Translations under genes and position numbers: made by a program
Source: Christensenellaceae bacterium Phil1
Lineage (GTDB): Bacteria; Bacillota; Clostridia; Christensenellales; CAG-138
DNA: 34,779 nucleotides
Direction: 5' to 3'
Assembly (NCBI GenBank): GCA_001940855.1
Contig: MSGS01000019.1
Span: forward strand, 1-34,779
The notes under the pieces: model-generated
Databases searched by the model: none
What the model saw: the letters and a program-made list of their open reading frames with translations, nothing else
Told to the model about the DNA's origin: nothing
Part shown: piece after piece, positions 16,910 to 24,896 of the stretch
Layout of the letters: each line of letters opens with the position of its first letter
How positions within the stretch are numbered: the first letter of the stretch is position 1

Positions 16910-17506
16910 TCAATCGTTTATTTCTATAAGTTCAGCCCCGTCATCAGGGGTGTCAACTCCAAGCTCTTGCAGGCGGGCAATAAGTTCACGGCCCTCAGCG
17001 AGCAGTTCGCTTATGCTGCTTCCGGTCGCAACGCCGCCTTTATAGCCGCTTATTTTTGCTGAGCTGTTTGCAGCCCACGTAACAACGCTTATCTCCAACA
17101 ATTCGATTTCTTCCAGGTGCCGTGCATCCGCCCGAACCGTATACCGCTTTACCATATAGCCGATGGACAATTCCTTGAGTACGCGATCCCGAACCAAAAT
17201 GCGCACATCTTTGCCCATGCTTGTAGGGCTTATATAGCCCTTTATGTATAGCCCAATGTCATCTTCGCGCAATTCCAAGGTCTTGCCCACCGGAAGCAAA
17301 CGGTCGTTGTGCAGCGCAAGTATCGTAGCGCCGTCTTTTGCCATGCCTTCCGCTATGGTCTTGGTAAATGCACCGCGATCTACTATATCGCCGTCACTGT
17401 CGAGTACGCCGAACACAGATGCATAGCCTTCGAATATGCCCTGTTCCTCGTCGACTCCGCTAAGCTCGAATTGCAGCGATTTATGCTTCAATTCAGTCAA
17501 TTCCAT
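16910..17506 (-). CDS. HK97-family prohead protease
   Basis: 198 residues from MELTELKHKSLQF at 17506; an in-frame Met 36 bases earlier lies next to the terminator and is not needed. 'GYASVFGVLDSDGDIVDRGAF', 'LALHNDRLLPVGK' with the likely catalytic His, and 'KELSIGYMVKR' with the likely catalytic Ser are the U35 signature. It cleaves capsid delta domains and itself during head maturation. A rho-independent-type terminator lies just upstream. Confidence 0.93.
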   Translation of the reverse strand: MELTELKHKSLQFELSGVDEEQGIFEGYASVFGVLDSDGDIVDRGAFTKTIAEGMAKDGATILALHNDRLLPVGKTLELREDDIGLYIKGYISPTSMGKDVRILVRDRVLKELSIGYMVKRYTVRADARHLEEIELLEISVVTWAANSSAKISGYKGGVATGSSISELLAEGRELIARLQELGVDTPDDGAELIEIND

Positions 17507-17530
17507 TCCACCCTTCTTTGATTTTTTGTA

Positions 17531-17559
17531 ATTAAAAAGCACCCTGTTTCAGGATGCTT
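17531..17559 (-). terminator. Rho-independent-type terminator inside the late operon
   Basis: On the minus strand AAGCATCCTG-AAA-CAGGGTGCTT is followed by TTTTTAAT, a 10-bp stem (one G-T pair) with a T-tract. It lies between the portal block and the protease/capsid genes, which are transcribed in the same direction. It could lower capsid-downstream expression or need antitermination, which fits the NusG-like gene at the head of the operon. Confidence 0.82.
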
Positions 17560-17574
17560 AATTAGCAAATGCCT

Positions 17575-17817
17575 TTATCCGTGTCCTTGCTCATCTTTCT
17601 GCCGCTTGTATTCTTCAACTGCTTCTTCCCAGTCCGGATATTTAAGTCGCAGCGCCTTTACTGCCGCCGAAAAAGCACGTATGATCTCTCGCTCTTCAGC
17701 TGACCAAGGTTCGTCATCCAATCCCTTTGGAATGTAGCCCGAATATTTTTCGTAAAGAGCGTCTAATTTCATCTCGGTTTCAGCCTGCAGCTGTTGCGCT
17801 TCGCTTACATAGCTCAC
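17575..17817 (-). CDS. Hypothetical small acidic helical protein
   Basis: 80 residues, almost all helical, charged, ending KRQKDEQGHG. It has no motif I recognise. It overlaps the portal-MuF gene as ATGA and precedes the terminator, so it is co-translated with the portal. A head-assembly or immunity-like role could be imagined next to a MuF fusion, but nothing in the sequence shows it. Confidence 0.75.
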   Translation of the reverse strand: MSYVSEAQQLQAETEMKLDALYEKYSGYIPKGLDDEPWSAEEREIIRAFSAAVKALRLKYPDWEEAVEEYKRQKDEQGHG

Positions 17818-20483
17818 TTTCGTTTCCTCCTAACATAATAGAATCCATAGTCTTCAGACATACGTTGGCACGCGTAATGGTATCCGTCCGTATCCATGTT
17901 GAGCCTCCGGCTCCACGCTTCGTTGAGCGCTTCACGCATATACTTGTTCTTAAACTCGTATCGCACGGTATCAGCATCTTTAACAATAGTGTTGGGGAGC
18001 GTCCGAATCTCGTACTCATACTCATCATCAACGCCTCTTAGCACGGCAAATCTATGCTCCAGCGCATTACTGATATCCTCCGCACTAAAGCTATATTTTG
18101 TCACGCCGGCCGGATGGTTATGCGTCATAACCGCTCCATAAAGTTCTTCTTCAGGCAACGCGCTTATATCGACGCTACTGCGCTGGCCCCGTATGCGATA
18201 ACTCTTCCCGCTACGTGTCATAACGATAGCGGTTTCAAAATCATTCTCCACGATTTCGCGTTCATACATTGCCAATGCTCCAGCAGACTCATCCGGTAAT
18301 GGCTGTTTAATATCCGGCAGCCTCTCAACTTCGGGTAGCTGCTCATCAATATAGTCATCGTCACCCGAGCGCAGTATATCATGCTCTGAGTATTCTTGTA
18401 TAGGAGTGGTTTGTATTTCCTCGCCTGCTATAAGATCGCATCGACAACCAATTATATCAGCCGGCCGCCCATTAGGGTCGCCGGGATACAACAGGCCATT
18501 CGCAAAGCGCTCATTTATACCTATGGTAACTCCGTTTAGCTGCCTATGGCTTTCACGTACGTCATTGTCACCAGCGGTCAACCACGTCTTTGTTGTAAAC
18601 CCAGCATCGCGTATTGCGTTGAAGTTACCCGACATCAGGCTTGTATGGACTTCGTTCGCGGCAATAACGCTCGCGCGTCCCTGTGATGCGCCCGGCATAA
18701 CCGCACGAACTCTATCTATTAACTGTTGCCGCCCATCACCGGCAATTATGCCTTCGGCAATGGTCTTTGAAAGCATTTCTCTTGTTGTATCGGTTATGCC
18801 TTTTATCCGCTGCGCACCGCTTACCAATAGCTGATGTGTGAGCGATGGTTGCCTTATGCTTATGTTGTACACATTGGACGCAAACTCGGCGCCGGATCCG
18901 TATGCCGTTTGCCACACCGTTCTAACGTTAGATAGCAGCTCGCTCTCGCTGTATGGCCAGTCCACGGCTTGCAGCAGTATGCTTTCAACTCTATCCGCAA
19001 CATTACGCATATCACCGGACATATCAACCGTAAGCAGTTTAGTCCAGCCGTCATCTTCCGCTTTGGAGTCAGCGCCCAGCTGCTTTATGATTCCATAAAG
19101 CTGCTTCTTCAGTGCGCGGTATATTATTGGTCCGGCGCTTCGCTCCTGCTCTCTGCGTGTTTTATCCATTGCATGGCGCACGCGGTTGCGATCGGGCGGC
19201 ACACGTCTTGCTTTCACCCCGGCAGGCGTTATATTTGCACCCGCCGGGTCAGTAGGGTTTATGTTTGCACCATCCCCGCGCATGTCTGTTGACAAAAAAT
19301 CACCCTTTTGCACAACCATGCACCCTATGGGCATTAGGAACACATCTCCGCCTTCTACGGAGTCAAGTCCCATTTTAGTGCGCCATTCGTTTACCATTAT
19401 TGCGCCGCGGCTTAATCCTTCGTTCGCTACTCGCAGCTGATACTCCTCATCCTGCGGTATGATATCGTCATACTCCCATTCAAGGCCGTGTTCGAATTGG
19501 GGCAAGAGCTGAACGTTTATCGCGTTTTGCCTAAGCATAAGCTGTGGCGTAAGCACATTTTCGGCGTATATGGATTTGGCGGCGGCAGCAGTAGCACGGT
19601 TACTGTTCTCAACTATGCCCAGCATCTCCGGCGGAACTCCCCAGTGGCTGTTGATCGTGTCGCGTAGGTCTTTGCGCGATGCAATAAAGTCCATCTCGCG
19701 CGGGCTATCAGACATCCGGAACATGTTTACTTCTCGCGGTATTATACCGGGCCGGTGAGCATTCCATGGTCCTCTGTGCCTTGCCTCAAGGGAGGCTATG
19801 AATCGTTTTATCTGCTCCTCGGTTACACCCGGGGCCGCGATCAGATAGTCCGGGCGGGCGTCGTTAAAGAACAGCATTTTTGAATACTTTGTAGCATACT
19901 CATAAGCTTCAACTTCATCTGCAACAGCTTCTGCTTGGCCCGCTCCGCTCGTATAAGGGTTCAGCGGGTTTAGGTCTTTAAGTACAAAAGCGTCTGTCAG
20001 CGGCACGTTTGCGGGTTTGCCGTCCGGGTTTTTTATAGTGTAATATGTATGTCCTCTATGTGGAATGTCCATTATCCAATGCGGCGGTACAGGCCATAAT
20101 TCGGTCGGCATTCCGCGGTGGTCGCGCTCGATAACGCACAGAGCCATGCCTTTAAGCTGATACCATATTTCCAAGAGTCGCCATATATTAGCGGCTGTCA
20201 GCTCCGGCAGCGGGTTAGGGCAATCCCAGAAATCTAAAAAGGGGTGCTGTTGCACCTCTTTTCGCTTTTCACCTGCACCGCGGTATAGCTTTCCTTGTAT
20301 ACTCGATAGGTCGGTGGCTATTTTTCGCACCGGCGCAAGGCGAGGGTTATTCAAATATGATTGCAGCCATTCTTCGGTATTTCTGTCCGGAGGCTTGCTA
20401 CGTCCTGACTGCATAAAATCCATCATACCGGAGTCGGCTTTACGCGTGATGAGCGCCTTTACTGCCTCCCAACGTATTCCCAT
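17814..20483 (-). CDS. Portal protein fused to MuF domain and C-terminal JAMM-like domain
   Basis: 889 residues, with AGGAGG before the start. Residues 1 to about 430 are an HK97-type portal ('YLNNPRLAPVRKIATDLSSI', 'WELWPVPPHWI'-like segment, 'WGVPPEMLGIVENSNRATAAAAKSIYAENVL'). Residues about 560-685 are a MuF head-morphogenesis domain, with 'WLTAGDNDVRESHRQLNG' (D639, D641, H646) and the closing GCRC (C680, C682). Residues about 735-889 carry 'THNHPAG...FSAEDI' (H788, H790, S800, D803), a JAB/JAMM-like metalloprotease motif of the form seen in RadC and phage minor capsid tails. Portal and MuF are usually separate genes. MuF C-termini are known to vary and may carry effectors delivered with the virion. 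Domain calls are firm for portal and MuF; activity of the JAMM part is inferred. Confidence 0.88.
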   Translation of the reverse strand: MGIRWEAVKALITRKADSGMMDFMQSGRSKPPDRNTEEWLQSYLNNPRLAPVRKIATDLSSIQGKLYRGAGEKRKEVQQHPFLDFWDCPNPLPELTAANIWRLLEIWYQLKGMALCVIERDHRGMPTELWPVPPHWIMDIPHRGHTYYTIKNPDGKPANVPLTDAFVLKDLNPLNPYTSGAGQAEAVADEVEAYEYATKYSKMLFFNDARPDYLIAAPGVTEEQIKRFIASLEARHRGPWNAHRPGIIPREVNMFRMSDSPREMDFIASRKDLRDTINSHWGVPPEMLGIVENSNRATAAAAKSIYAENVLTPQLMLRQNAINVQLLPQFEHGLEWEYDDIIPQDEEYQLRVANEGLSRGAIMVNEWRTKMGLDSVEGGDVFLMPIGCMVVQKGDFLSTDMRGDGANINPTDPAGANITPAGVKARRVPPDRNRVRHAMDKTRREQERSAGPIIYRALKKQLYGIIKQLGADSKAEDDGWTKLLTVDMSGDMRNVADRVESILLQAVDWPYSESELLSNVRTVWQTAYGSGAEFASNVYNISIRQPSLTHQLLVSGAQRIKGITDTTREMLSKTIAEGIIAGDGRQQLIDRVRAVMPGASQGRASVIAANEVHTSLMSGNFNAIRDAGFTTKTWLTAGDNDVRESHRQLNGVTIGINERFANGLLYPGDPNGRPADIIGCRCDLIAGEEIQTTPIQEYSEHDILRSGDDDYIDEQLPEVERLPDIKQPLPDESAGALAMYEREIVENDFETAIVMTRSGKSYRIRGQRSSVDISALPEEELYGAVMTHNHPAGVTKYSFSAEDISNALEHRFAVLRGVDDEYEYEIRTLPNTIVKDADTVRYEFKNKYMREALNEAWSRRLNMDTDGYHYACQRMSEDYGFYYVRRKRK

Positions 20484-20512
20484 TCGGTTCCTCCTTTAGT
20501 GCATTTATGCGC

Positions 20513-20680
20513 TTACGCGCTTTTATGCAATGTTCTGCGTCGTTTTTTTATTGTTTTATCTGTTTGCGGGCGATACCTAATACCATACGGCGGGTCTGTT
20601 AATACTAAGTCTACGCTTTCGTTTTTAATCATTGGCAAAACCCGCAGGCAATCACCCTGCGTAACGCTGTTTATATACGT
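20513..20680 (-). pseudogene. Remnant of a DNA methyltransferase (N-terminal part only)
   Basis: Between portal and terminase the minus strand reads INSVTQGDCLRVLPM then NESVDLVLTDPPYGIRYR and stops after about 55 codons. This is the N-terminus of a beta-class N6-adenine/N4-cytosine methyltransferase with catalytic motif IV DPPY. The SAM-binding part is missing. The codon where a start is expected (20680) is ACG, with AGAGG eleven bases upstream, so the start may also be lost. It is a decayed gene, probably left by a deletion. Confidence 0.75.
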
Positions 20681-20710
20681 TGCTGTGTTGTACCTCTTTT
20701 CTTGATTTTT

Positions 20711-22165
20711 TCAATAAACTATAAATTCGCCCTGCCCGTCGCCTTGCAGCATTTCAGCAATGCCTGTAGTAGCATCCGGCGCATCGTCATGTGCGTTTTT
20801 ACCGCTGCGCTGATATGTGTTCATATCACGATAATATTCAGGCCAGCGTCTATCCCAATTTTCCGGGTAGTACAGATTACGCATTACATAGCTTGCTCCT
20901 GACAGTATGCGCGCCTGTTTATTTTCGCTTTGGTGAAACCACTCTATTGCAACCGTCCGGTCGGCATACTGTTCCCATAGTAAGCGCTCCACAGATCGCG
21001 CGAACCCCCGTCCGCCATTGTTGCTCTCTATCTTGGCAATATCTACATGATAATCATGCAGCTGCGCTGCAACAAGCGGCTCTGTTGTTTCCATAGGTTC
21101 GTCGGTGTATACAACATCAAGCACATATCCCTGTCCGGCAAGCTGTCCGGCTGCTATACTGCAAAGCTTATCGCTGCCCGTATCGGCAGTATCGGTATAT
21201 GATATGATTTTTTCAAATCCCGGCGTTCCGTCTGCTTTTCGAGGCAGTTCTTTATATGTTGCAAACGTACTGTACAGCTTGCCTTTCACGTCCACGGGCT
21301 TTTGCTGGTAGTTTGCATCGGCGATAGCATCCGATGTAAGTGTGCGCCTTTTGAAGTAATTCTTCTTTGACAGCAGTTCTTCGCACAGCATTTTGCCGGA
21401 TACTTCATCGTAAGCCGGACGGCAGAATATGTACCAATCACCTGCGTCATTTTGCAGTAATCTGCCGCAAAGGTCTTTTGTTGACCATCTTGTCATATTT
21501 ACAATTTGCAAACCGCCTTCTTCAATACGCGATAGGAATGTGTCACAATACCATGCCCACTGTTCATCGAGTACGCGGTCATTAAACGCTTCCTTGTCAT
21601 TCTTTATGGGATCGTCTATGACGCCTATACTACAACCTACGCCGGTTATAGTGCCGCCGAAACCGGTAGCAAGATAGTTAAAGAACTGCCCTTCAAGCGA
21701 CCATAATTGCGTGCTTGCATCTCCCTGCTTTATGCGCGTTGTCGGGAATACATCCGAAAACACAACCAGCTTGGGATCAAGCTTGGTGGCATCAATATCG
21801 TCGCGCACATTACGGGCAAAACGCCCGGCAAGGGTTTCGTTATAGCTGACACTGATGATCCGGTTCGTATTTGATTTGCCGAGCAACCATTGACAGTAAA
21901 GCGTAAGTGTATACGATTTGCCATGCCGCGGCGGCAGGTTCATCATCATTTTCTTGTATGGTTCACCGGTGGTGGGATTGATCAGTTTACCTTCATATAA
22001 GTTCTGCAAGCAGTTTGCAAGCTCTTCTAAGTACTTCCTCTCGCTGCGGAAGAACTTCGGATTGCGCAGTTTGCAGTATTCCCAGAAGCTGCTTCTGGCG
22101 CGTAAGAAGCGTTCATCCGTTACCCCATCTGGGGCAAGTAAATATTCAAGGTCTTGTACAGCCAT
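20711..22165 (-). CDS. terL: Terminase large subunit
   Basis: 484 residues. Walker A PPRHGKS at 78-84, Walker B 'IGVIDDP' at 180-186, and an RNase H-like nuclease with 'SYTDTADTGSDK' (about 322-333) and 'HDDAPDATTG' near 460. This is the PPRHGKS type of TerL common in Mu-like and other phages of Bacillota. The motor packages DNA into the portal. It is the first gene of the late operon, with GGAGGT before the start, and 209 bp of regulatory DNA separates it from the NusG-like gene. Confidence 0.95.
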   Translation of the reverse strand: MAVQDLEYLLAPDGVTDERFLRARSSFWEYCKLRNPKFFRSERKYLEELANCLQNLYEGKLINPTTGEPYKKMMMNLPPRHGKSYTLTLYCQWLLGKSNTNRIISVSYNETLAGRFARNVRDDIDATKLDPKLVVFSDVFPTTRIKQGDASTQLWSLEGQFFNYLATGFGGTITGVGCSIGVIDDPIKNDKEAFNDRVLDEQWAWYCDTFLSRIEEGGLQIVNMTRWSTKDLCGRLLQNDAGDWYIFCRPAYDEVSGKMLCEELLSKKNYFKRRTLTSDAIADANYQQKPVDVKGKLYSTFATYKELPRKADGTPGFEKIISYTDTADTGSDKLCSIAAGQLAGQGYVLDVVYTDEPMETTEPLVAAQLHDYHVDIAKIESNNGGRGFARSVERLLWEQYADRTVAIEWFHQSENKQARILSGASYVMRNLYYPENWDRRWPEYYRDMNTYQRSGKNAHDDAPDATTGIAEMLQGDGQGEFIVY

Positions 22166-22185
22166 GGTCTCACCTCCGCATATAG

Positions 22186-22220
22186 CGTTAAAATGCGTTG
22201 TAGTGCCGTTATTTGGCGTT
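22186..22220. promoter_or_regulatory. Four helically phased CGTT boxes upstream of terL
   Basis: On the plus strand CGTT starts at 22186, 22196, 22207 and 22217, each as (G/C)CGTT(A/G), with spacing 10, 11 and 10 bases. One turn of DNA per box implies binding on a single helix face. They lie 21-55 bases before the terL ATG. The protein that reads them is unknown. Confidence 0.6.
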
Positions 22221-22239
22221 ATGGTGTATTTGATAGTAT

Positions 22240-22280
22240 AATTGGGCTACACGCGCCATAAAACGGCGTGTAGCCCAATT
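22240..22280. terminator. 15-bp perfect hairpin between nusG-like gene and terL
   Basis: AATTGGGCTACACGC (22240-22254) pairs exactly with GCGTGTAGCCCAATT (22266-22280) around an 11-nt loop. On the plus strand it is followed by TTTC; on the minus strand by ATACTATC, a weak T-tract. It could end the middle transcript or serve as the RNA signal of the NusG-like protein. A -10-like TATACT lies at 22240-22235 on the minus strand. Confidence 0.7.
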
Positions 22281-22374
22281 TTCGGGAGGACTATGCTTCG
22301 CCATTCACCGACGGAGAAACAGTACGGTGGTAGCGGGAAACATCAATATGTTCGTTCGATGTTTGACGGGGCGA

Positions 22375-22908
22375 TTACTCAGCCTCCGGCTCTGTCGGAC
22401 TGCTTGTGATGAGAGCGACACTTACTATCTGCGAGTGCCCCATCAGGCTTAGGCGCACCGTTGCGCGCTGCTGCCTTGTATCTATCCTGGTGATATGACC
22501 CTGAAGGCTTTTCAAGGGCCCGTCTATAATCTTTATCCTGCCGCCTGCATCCTTGATACCGTGGGATATTCCTACCGTCTGGGTATCGCCGGTTATATTC
22601 ATTACCGTTTGCATTTCGCTTTCCGGTACGCACCTTGGTATATCTCCATCATCAAGACCAAGAAGACGAAGTACGCCGTCGATGCGTTTGAAGTCATAGT
22701 ATCTTTGAGCATTCAGTCGCTCGGTCTGTGCAAATACATACCCCGGATAAAGTAACCGGCTGCATTCTTCCCGTTTGCCGTCTCTACGTTCGGTTAGTAT
22801 TACGGAAGGGACAAGCGCCGCTGCACCCGGCAGTTTCCGCACGGCTTCCGCTACGCCCATTTCCTGCCCGGTACGCACATGCAGCACATACCAATTATCC
22901 ATCCTCAT
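22375..22908 (-). CDS. NusG paralogue, LoaP/RfaH-like antiterminator
   Basis: 177 residues from MRMDNWYVLHV at 22908 (GAGGAGG nine bases upstream). A NusG N-terminal domain (WYVLHVRTGQEMGVAEAVRKL ... LYPGYVFAQTE) is followed by a KOW domain ('KIIDGPLKSLQGHITRIDTRQQRATVRLSLMG', about 128-158). The 'GPL..L.GHI..ID...QRA.V' form is close to LoaP, a clostridial/bacillar NusG paralogue that binds an RNA hairpin and prevents termination in long operons. It overlaps the DUF3486 gene and is the last gene before the hairpin and the late operon. A role in late antitermination is inference from family and place. Confidence 0.87.
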   Translation of the reverse strand: MRMDNWYVLHVRTGQEMGVAEAVRKLPGAAALVPSVILTERRDGKREECSRLLYPGYVFAQTERLNAQRYYDFKRIDGVLRLLGLDDGDIPRCVPESEMQTVMNITGDTQTVGISHGIKDAGGRIKIIDGPLKSLQGHITRIDTRQQRATVRLSLMGHSQIVSVALITSSPTEPEAE

Positions 22909-23467
22909 CGCGTTTCGCCTCCTCTTCGGCAGCGGCACGGACAAGATCGGCAATACGCGACAGCAATTCGGGATCATCGTGTATTTGACGTCGCATACGC
23001 GCCATGATGTTTATTTCAACATCCTTGCAGGCACGCGCCCGCGTGGATCTCATGCGCTCCTTATATATTGCCGAGCGCTGTATTTGCACAAGCAGCCGTC
23101 CGGCCTTCTCAAGCGGCATGTTCTCAAAGTCATCTTCGGCCGTTGCTATTCGCCTTGTAAGGCCGTCTATCAAGAGCGATGAAGCAAGTTCGGATGCTTC
23201 AACATCGTTGTTGTCCTTAACTTCGTTTATAAGTGCCACCATTTGCTCGCGCGATTCCTTTAGACGGCGGGCAACTGCGTTTTGTCGCATCGCATACCGC
23301 CCGATGCTCGATTTGCTGATATCCCAGCCACGCGAACCCATGGCTTCAGATATTTCGGCATATGTGTTGGTCACATCGCCCAACATTCTGTCAAGCATTT
23401 CGCGCGCATCCTGCGGCAGCTCGTCTACCCGCGATTTTATGCGGTTGCGTTCGCGCTGCTTACCCAT
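22895..23467 (-). CDS. DUF3486 protein (Mu gp27; probable terminase small subunit)
   Basis: 190 residues. 'RNRIKSRVDELPQDAREMLDRMLGD....YAEISEAMGSRGWDISKSSIGRYAMR' is the DUF3486 opening, with a helix-turn-helix at about 35-60, followed by a long helical region. In Mu-like phages this gene (gp27) sits just before terL and is considered the small terminase subunit that recognises the packaging site. Here the NusG-like gene is inserted between the two. It overlaps that gene by 14 bases. Confidence 0.85.
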   Translation of the reverse strand: MGKQRERNRIKSRVDELPQDAREMLDRMLGDVTNTYAEISEAMGSRGWDISKSSIGRYAMRQNAVARRLKESREQMVALINEVKDNNDVEASELASSLLIDGLTRRIATAEDDFENMPLEKAGRLLVQIQRSAIYKERMRSTRARACKDVEINIMARMRRQIHDDPELLSRIADLVRAAAEEEAKRDEDG

Positions 23468-23475
23468 TATGCACC

Positions 23476-23766
23476 TTACAGTACGATACCAACGTCACCC
23501 GGGATGCTGCCTTCGATAAGATCTACACCTTTGGCGGTCAGGTTTACCAACGACTCTACGCCGGGTATGTCATCGCCGCGCACATCAACTACGCTTATGT
23601 ATCCCTTATCGGCCAAATAGCATAGATGCGGATATATGTCCGTTGTAACGCTCACAAGGGCCAAGGCAAGCGAGTGGTCGCTTATGGCCCTGAACTGCGT
23701 TTTAGCCAGTGCGCGCAGGATACAGCCGCGTATCTCACGATTTTTAATTACTTCTATACTCGCCAT
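23476..23766 (-). CDS. Winged-helix phage protein (Mu gp26-like, VpaChn25_0724 type)
   Basis: 96 residues. 'NREIRGCILRALAKTQFRAISDHSLALAL..VTTDIYPHLCYLADKGYISVVDV' is a winged helix-turn-helix pattern found in this position in Mu-like phages, next to DUF2730 and DUF3486. The role is unknown, probably DNA-binding. Confidence 0.8.
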   Translation of the reverse strand: MASIEVIKNREIRGCILRALAKTQFRAISDHSLALALVSVTTDIYPHLCYLADKGYISVVDVRGDDIPGVESLVNLTAKGVDLIEGSIPGDVGIVL

Positions 23767-23770
23767 TTAT

Positions 23771-24037
23771 TTAGCCCTCCTTCTGCATATCAGCTATGCG
23801 GTCAAGTATTTTATCCAGCTTTTGGTCGATTTGCGTGGTTGTCCGAATGAAGTCATCCCGCGTGGTATAAGTAAACGGAAGCCCCCGCATTTCCTTTTCA
23901 AGCCGGTCTATACGCTCTTCCTGCTTACCGACCTTCTTATCTATCTCTTCCCGGTCACGTTTCATGTACCACGCTATAACGCCTAAAGCAAGGCCTGTTA
24001 CGCCTTGAATTATCCACGTTATCCATACCTCGCTCAT
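23771..24037 (-). CDS. DUF2730 membrane-anchored coiled-coil protein (Mu gp25-like)
   Basis: 88 residues. One N-terminal membrane segment (VWITWIIQGVTGLALGVIAWYM, about 4-25), then a charged coiled coil ('EEIDKKVGKQEERIDRLEKEM'). This is the DUF2730/gp25 organisation. It is the first gene after the Mor-type promoter, so a middle gene. In other phages similar small proteins are called holin-like, but no endolysin is nearby. Confidence 0.82.
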   Translation of the reverse strand: MSEVWITWIIQGVTGLALGVIAWYMKRDREEIDKKVGKQEERIDRLEKEMRGLPFTYTTRDDFIRTTTQIDQKLDKILDRIADMQKEG

Positions 24038-24056
24038 AACAACCTCCGGTTGGCAA

Positions 24057-24088
24057 AATACCGATACGGGAATTCCCGTATCGGTATT
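24057..24088. terminator. 32-nt perfect palindrome: early terminator or operator
   Basis: The half-site AATACCGATACGGGAA is repeated exactly in inverse with no spacer. As minus-strand RNA it gives a long stem followed by TTTTGCC, so it could end the early transcript after mor. Being a perfect dyad that overlaps the presumed start of the middle promoter, it could instead be an operator. Confidence 0.75.
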
Positions 24089-24138
24089 ATCGCATTTGCT
24101 GCATATGCTTAGGTATGTAATTGCGCTAACTTAATTAC
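24086..24138 (-). promoter_or_regulatory. Putative Mor-dependent middle promoter
   Basis: On the minus strand a -10-like GATAAT lies at 24091-24086 and no -35 is visible 17 bases upstream. Instead an inverted repeat GTAATT-N10-AATTAC is centred at 24127.5, about 48 bases before the expected start. Mu Pm has the same design: no -35 and a Mor-bound dyad near -43. It lies directly after the mor-like gene. Confidence 0.5.
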
Positions 24139-24142
24139 TTAA

Positions 24143-24466
24143 TCATTTTCCTTCAAAAAACGTGATCTGTTCATCGTTTCTGTCCGCTTGCGCCCGCTTT
24201 ATTATCTCATATACCTGCACCACGGATAAATCGTACTTGTGTGCCAATTCCAGCGGCGCAGTCCCTTTGCGATGGTCCTCAATGAGGCTCTTGTTGCGCA
24301 CTGCGCGTATGATCGCGTCAAGCTTGGGGATATATAGGTAATCGCCGCTGTATGTCGATACAAGGTTAAGCATCTTATCATATCCTATCAGCTCTGCAAT
24401 CTTCCGGTGTTGTTCCGGCAATAATGCTGGATCTGTGTCACGTAACCATTGAGGTATTTCGATCAT
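24143..24466 (-). CDS. mor: Mor transcription activator family protein
   Basis: 107 residues. 'YSGDYLYIPKLDAIIRAVRNKSLIEDHRKGTAPLELAHKYDLSVVQVYEIIKRA' is the Mor/C domain: a dimerisation beta segment, then a helix-turn-helix at about 70-95. It activates middle (and perhaps late) promoters in Mu-like phages. It is the last gene of the early operon and overlaps gemA by 29 bases. Only one Mor/C gene is seen, whereas Mu has separate Mor and C, so late control probably differs here. Confidence 0.93.
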   Translation of the reverse strand: MIEIPQWLRDTDPALLPEQHRKIAELIGYDKMLNLVSTYSGDYLYIPKLDAIIRAVRNKSLIEDHRKGTAPLELAHKYDLSVVQVYEIIKRAQADRNDEQITFFEGK

Positions 24467-24896
24467 CGCCCGTATGTCTCCTTTCTCCGCGATTTCCTGC
24501 CTTTATAGCCTTTAGTGCCTCTATAACCTTTACGGCGGTCTTATCGTCTAAAAACTTTACATGTGATATCCTGAAACGCTTTTCTATAAATGCGCGCAGC
24601 CTATCATCGTTCCAACCCATTTCACAGGATATACTGTTTATCAGTTCGATTTGCCGCGGCGTAGGTTTCCCTCGCCGCGTAACATTCGTATCCTGCCCGG
24701 CCATATCCTTCAGCATGTCAATCATGCTTTTGGCCTGTTTGGCCGTGAGTTCGCTTACGTGTTCTACGCCGCCCAAATAAAAGGTCATCGCATGTATATC
24801 TTCATCAGAGATATTCAATTCCCTTCGGGCCAGCGTATATATGCACCGCTTTTGAGCCGGAGTAATAGGGGCGGGTGTATATTCATATGCGCCCAT
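24438..24896 (-). CDS. gemA: GemA regulatory protein (DUF1018)
   Basis: 152 residues. 'PITPAQKRCIYTLARRELNISDEDIHAMTFYLGGVEHVSELTAKQAKSMIDMLKDM' and 'TPRQIELINSISCEMGWNDDRLRAFIEKRF' are the two halves of DUF1018/GemA. In Mu, GemA (gp16) modulates host gene expression in early infection. It overlaps gam by 14 bases and mor by 29. Confidence 0.92.
   Translation of the reverse strand: MGAYEYTPAPITPAQKRCIYTLARRELNISDEDIHAMTFYLGGVEHVSELTAKQAKSMIDMLKDMAGQDTNVTRRGKPTPRQIELINSISCEMGWNDDRLRAFIEKRFRISHVKFLDDKTAVKVIEALKAIKAGNRGERRHTGDDRNTSMVT

Noticed and set aside
15799..16929. Long plus-strand frame opposite the capsid gene
   Set aside because: Shadow of the HK97 capsid gene; Cys/His-rich random composition and no start signal.
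22375..22633. Alternative minus-strand frame inside the nusG-like gene
   Set aside because: Overlaps the conserved KOW domain in another frame and has no own start signal.
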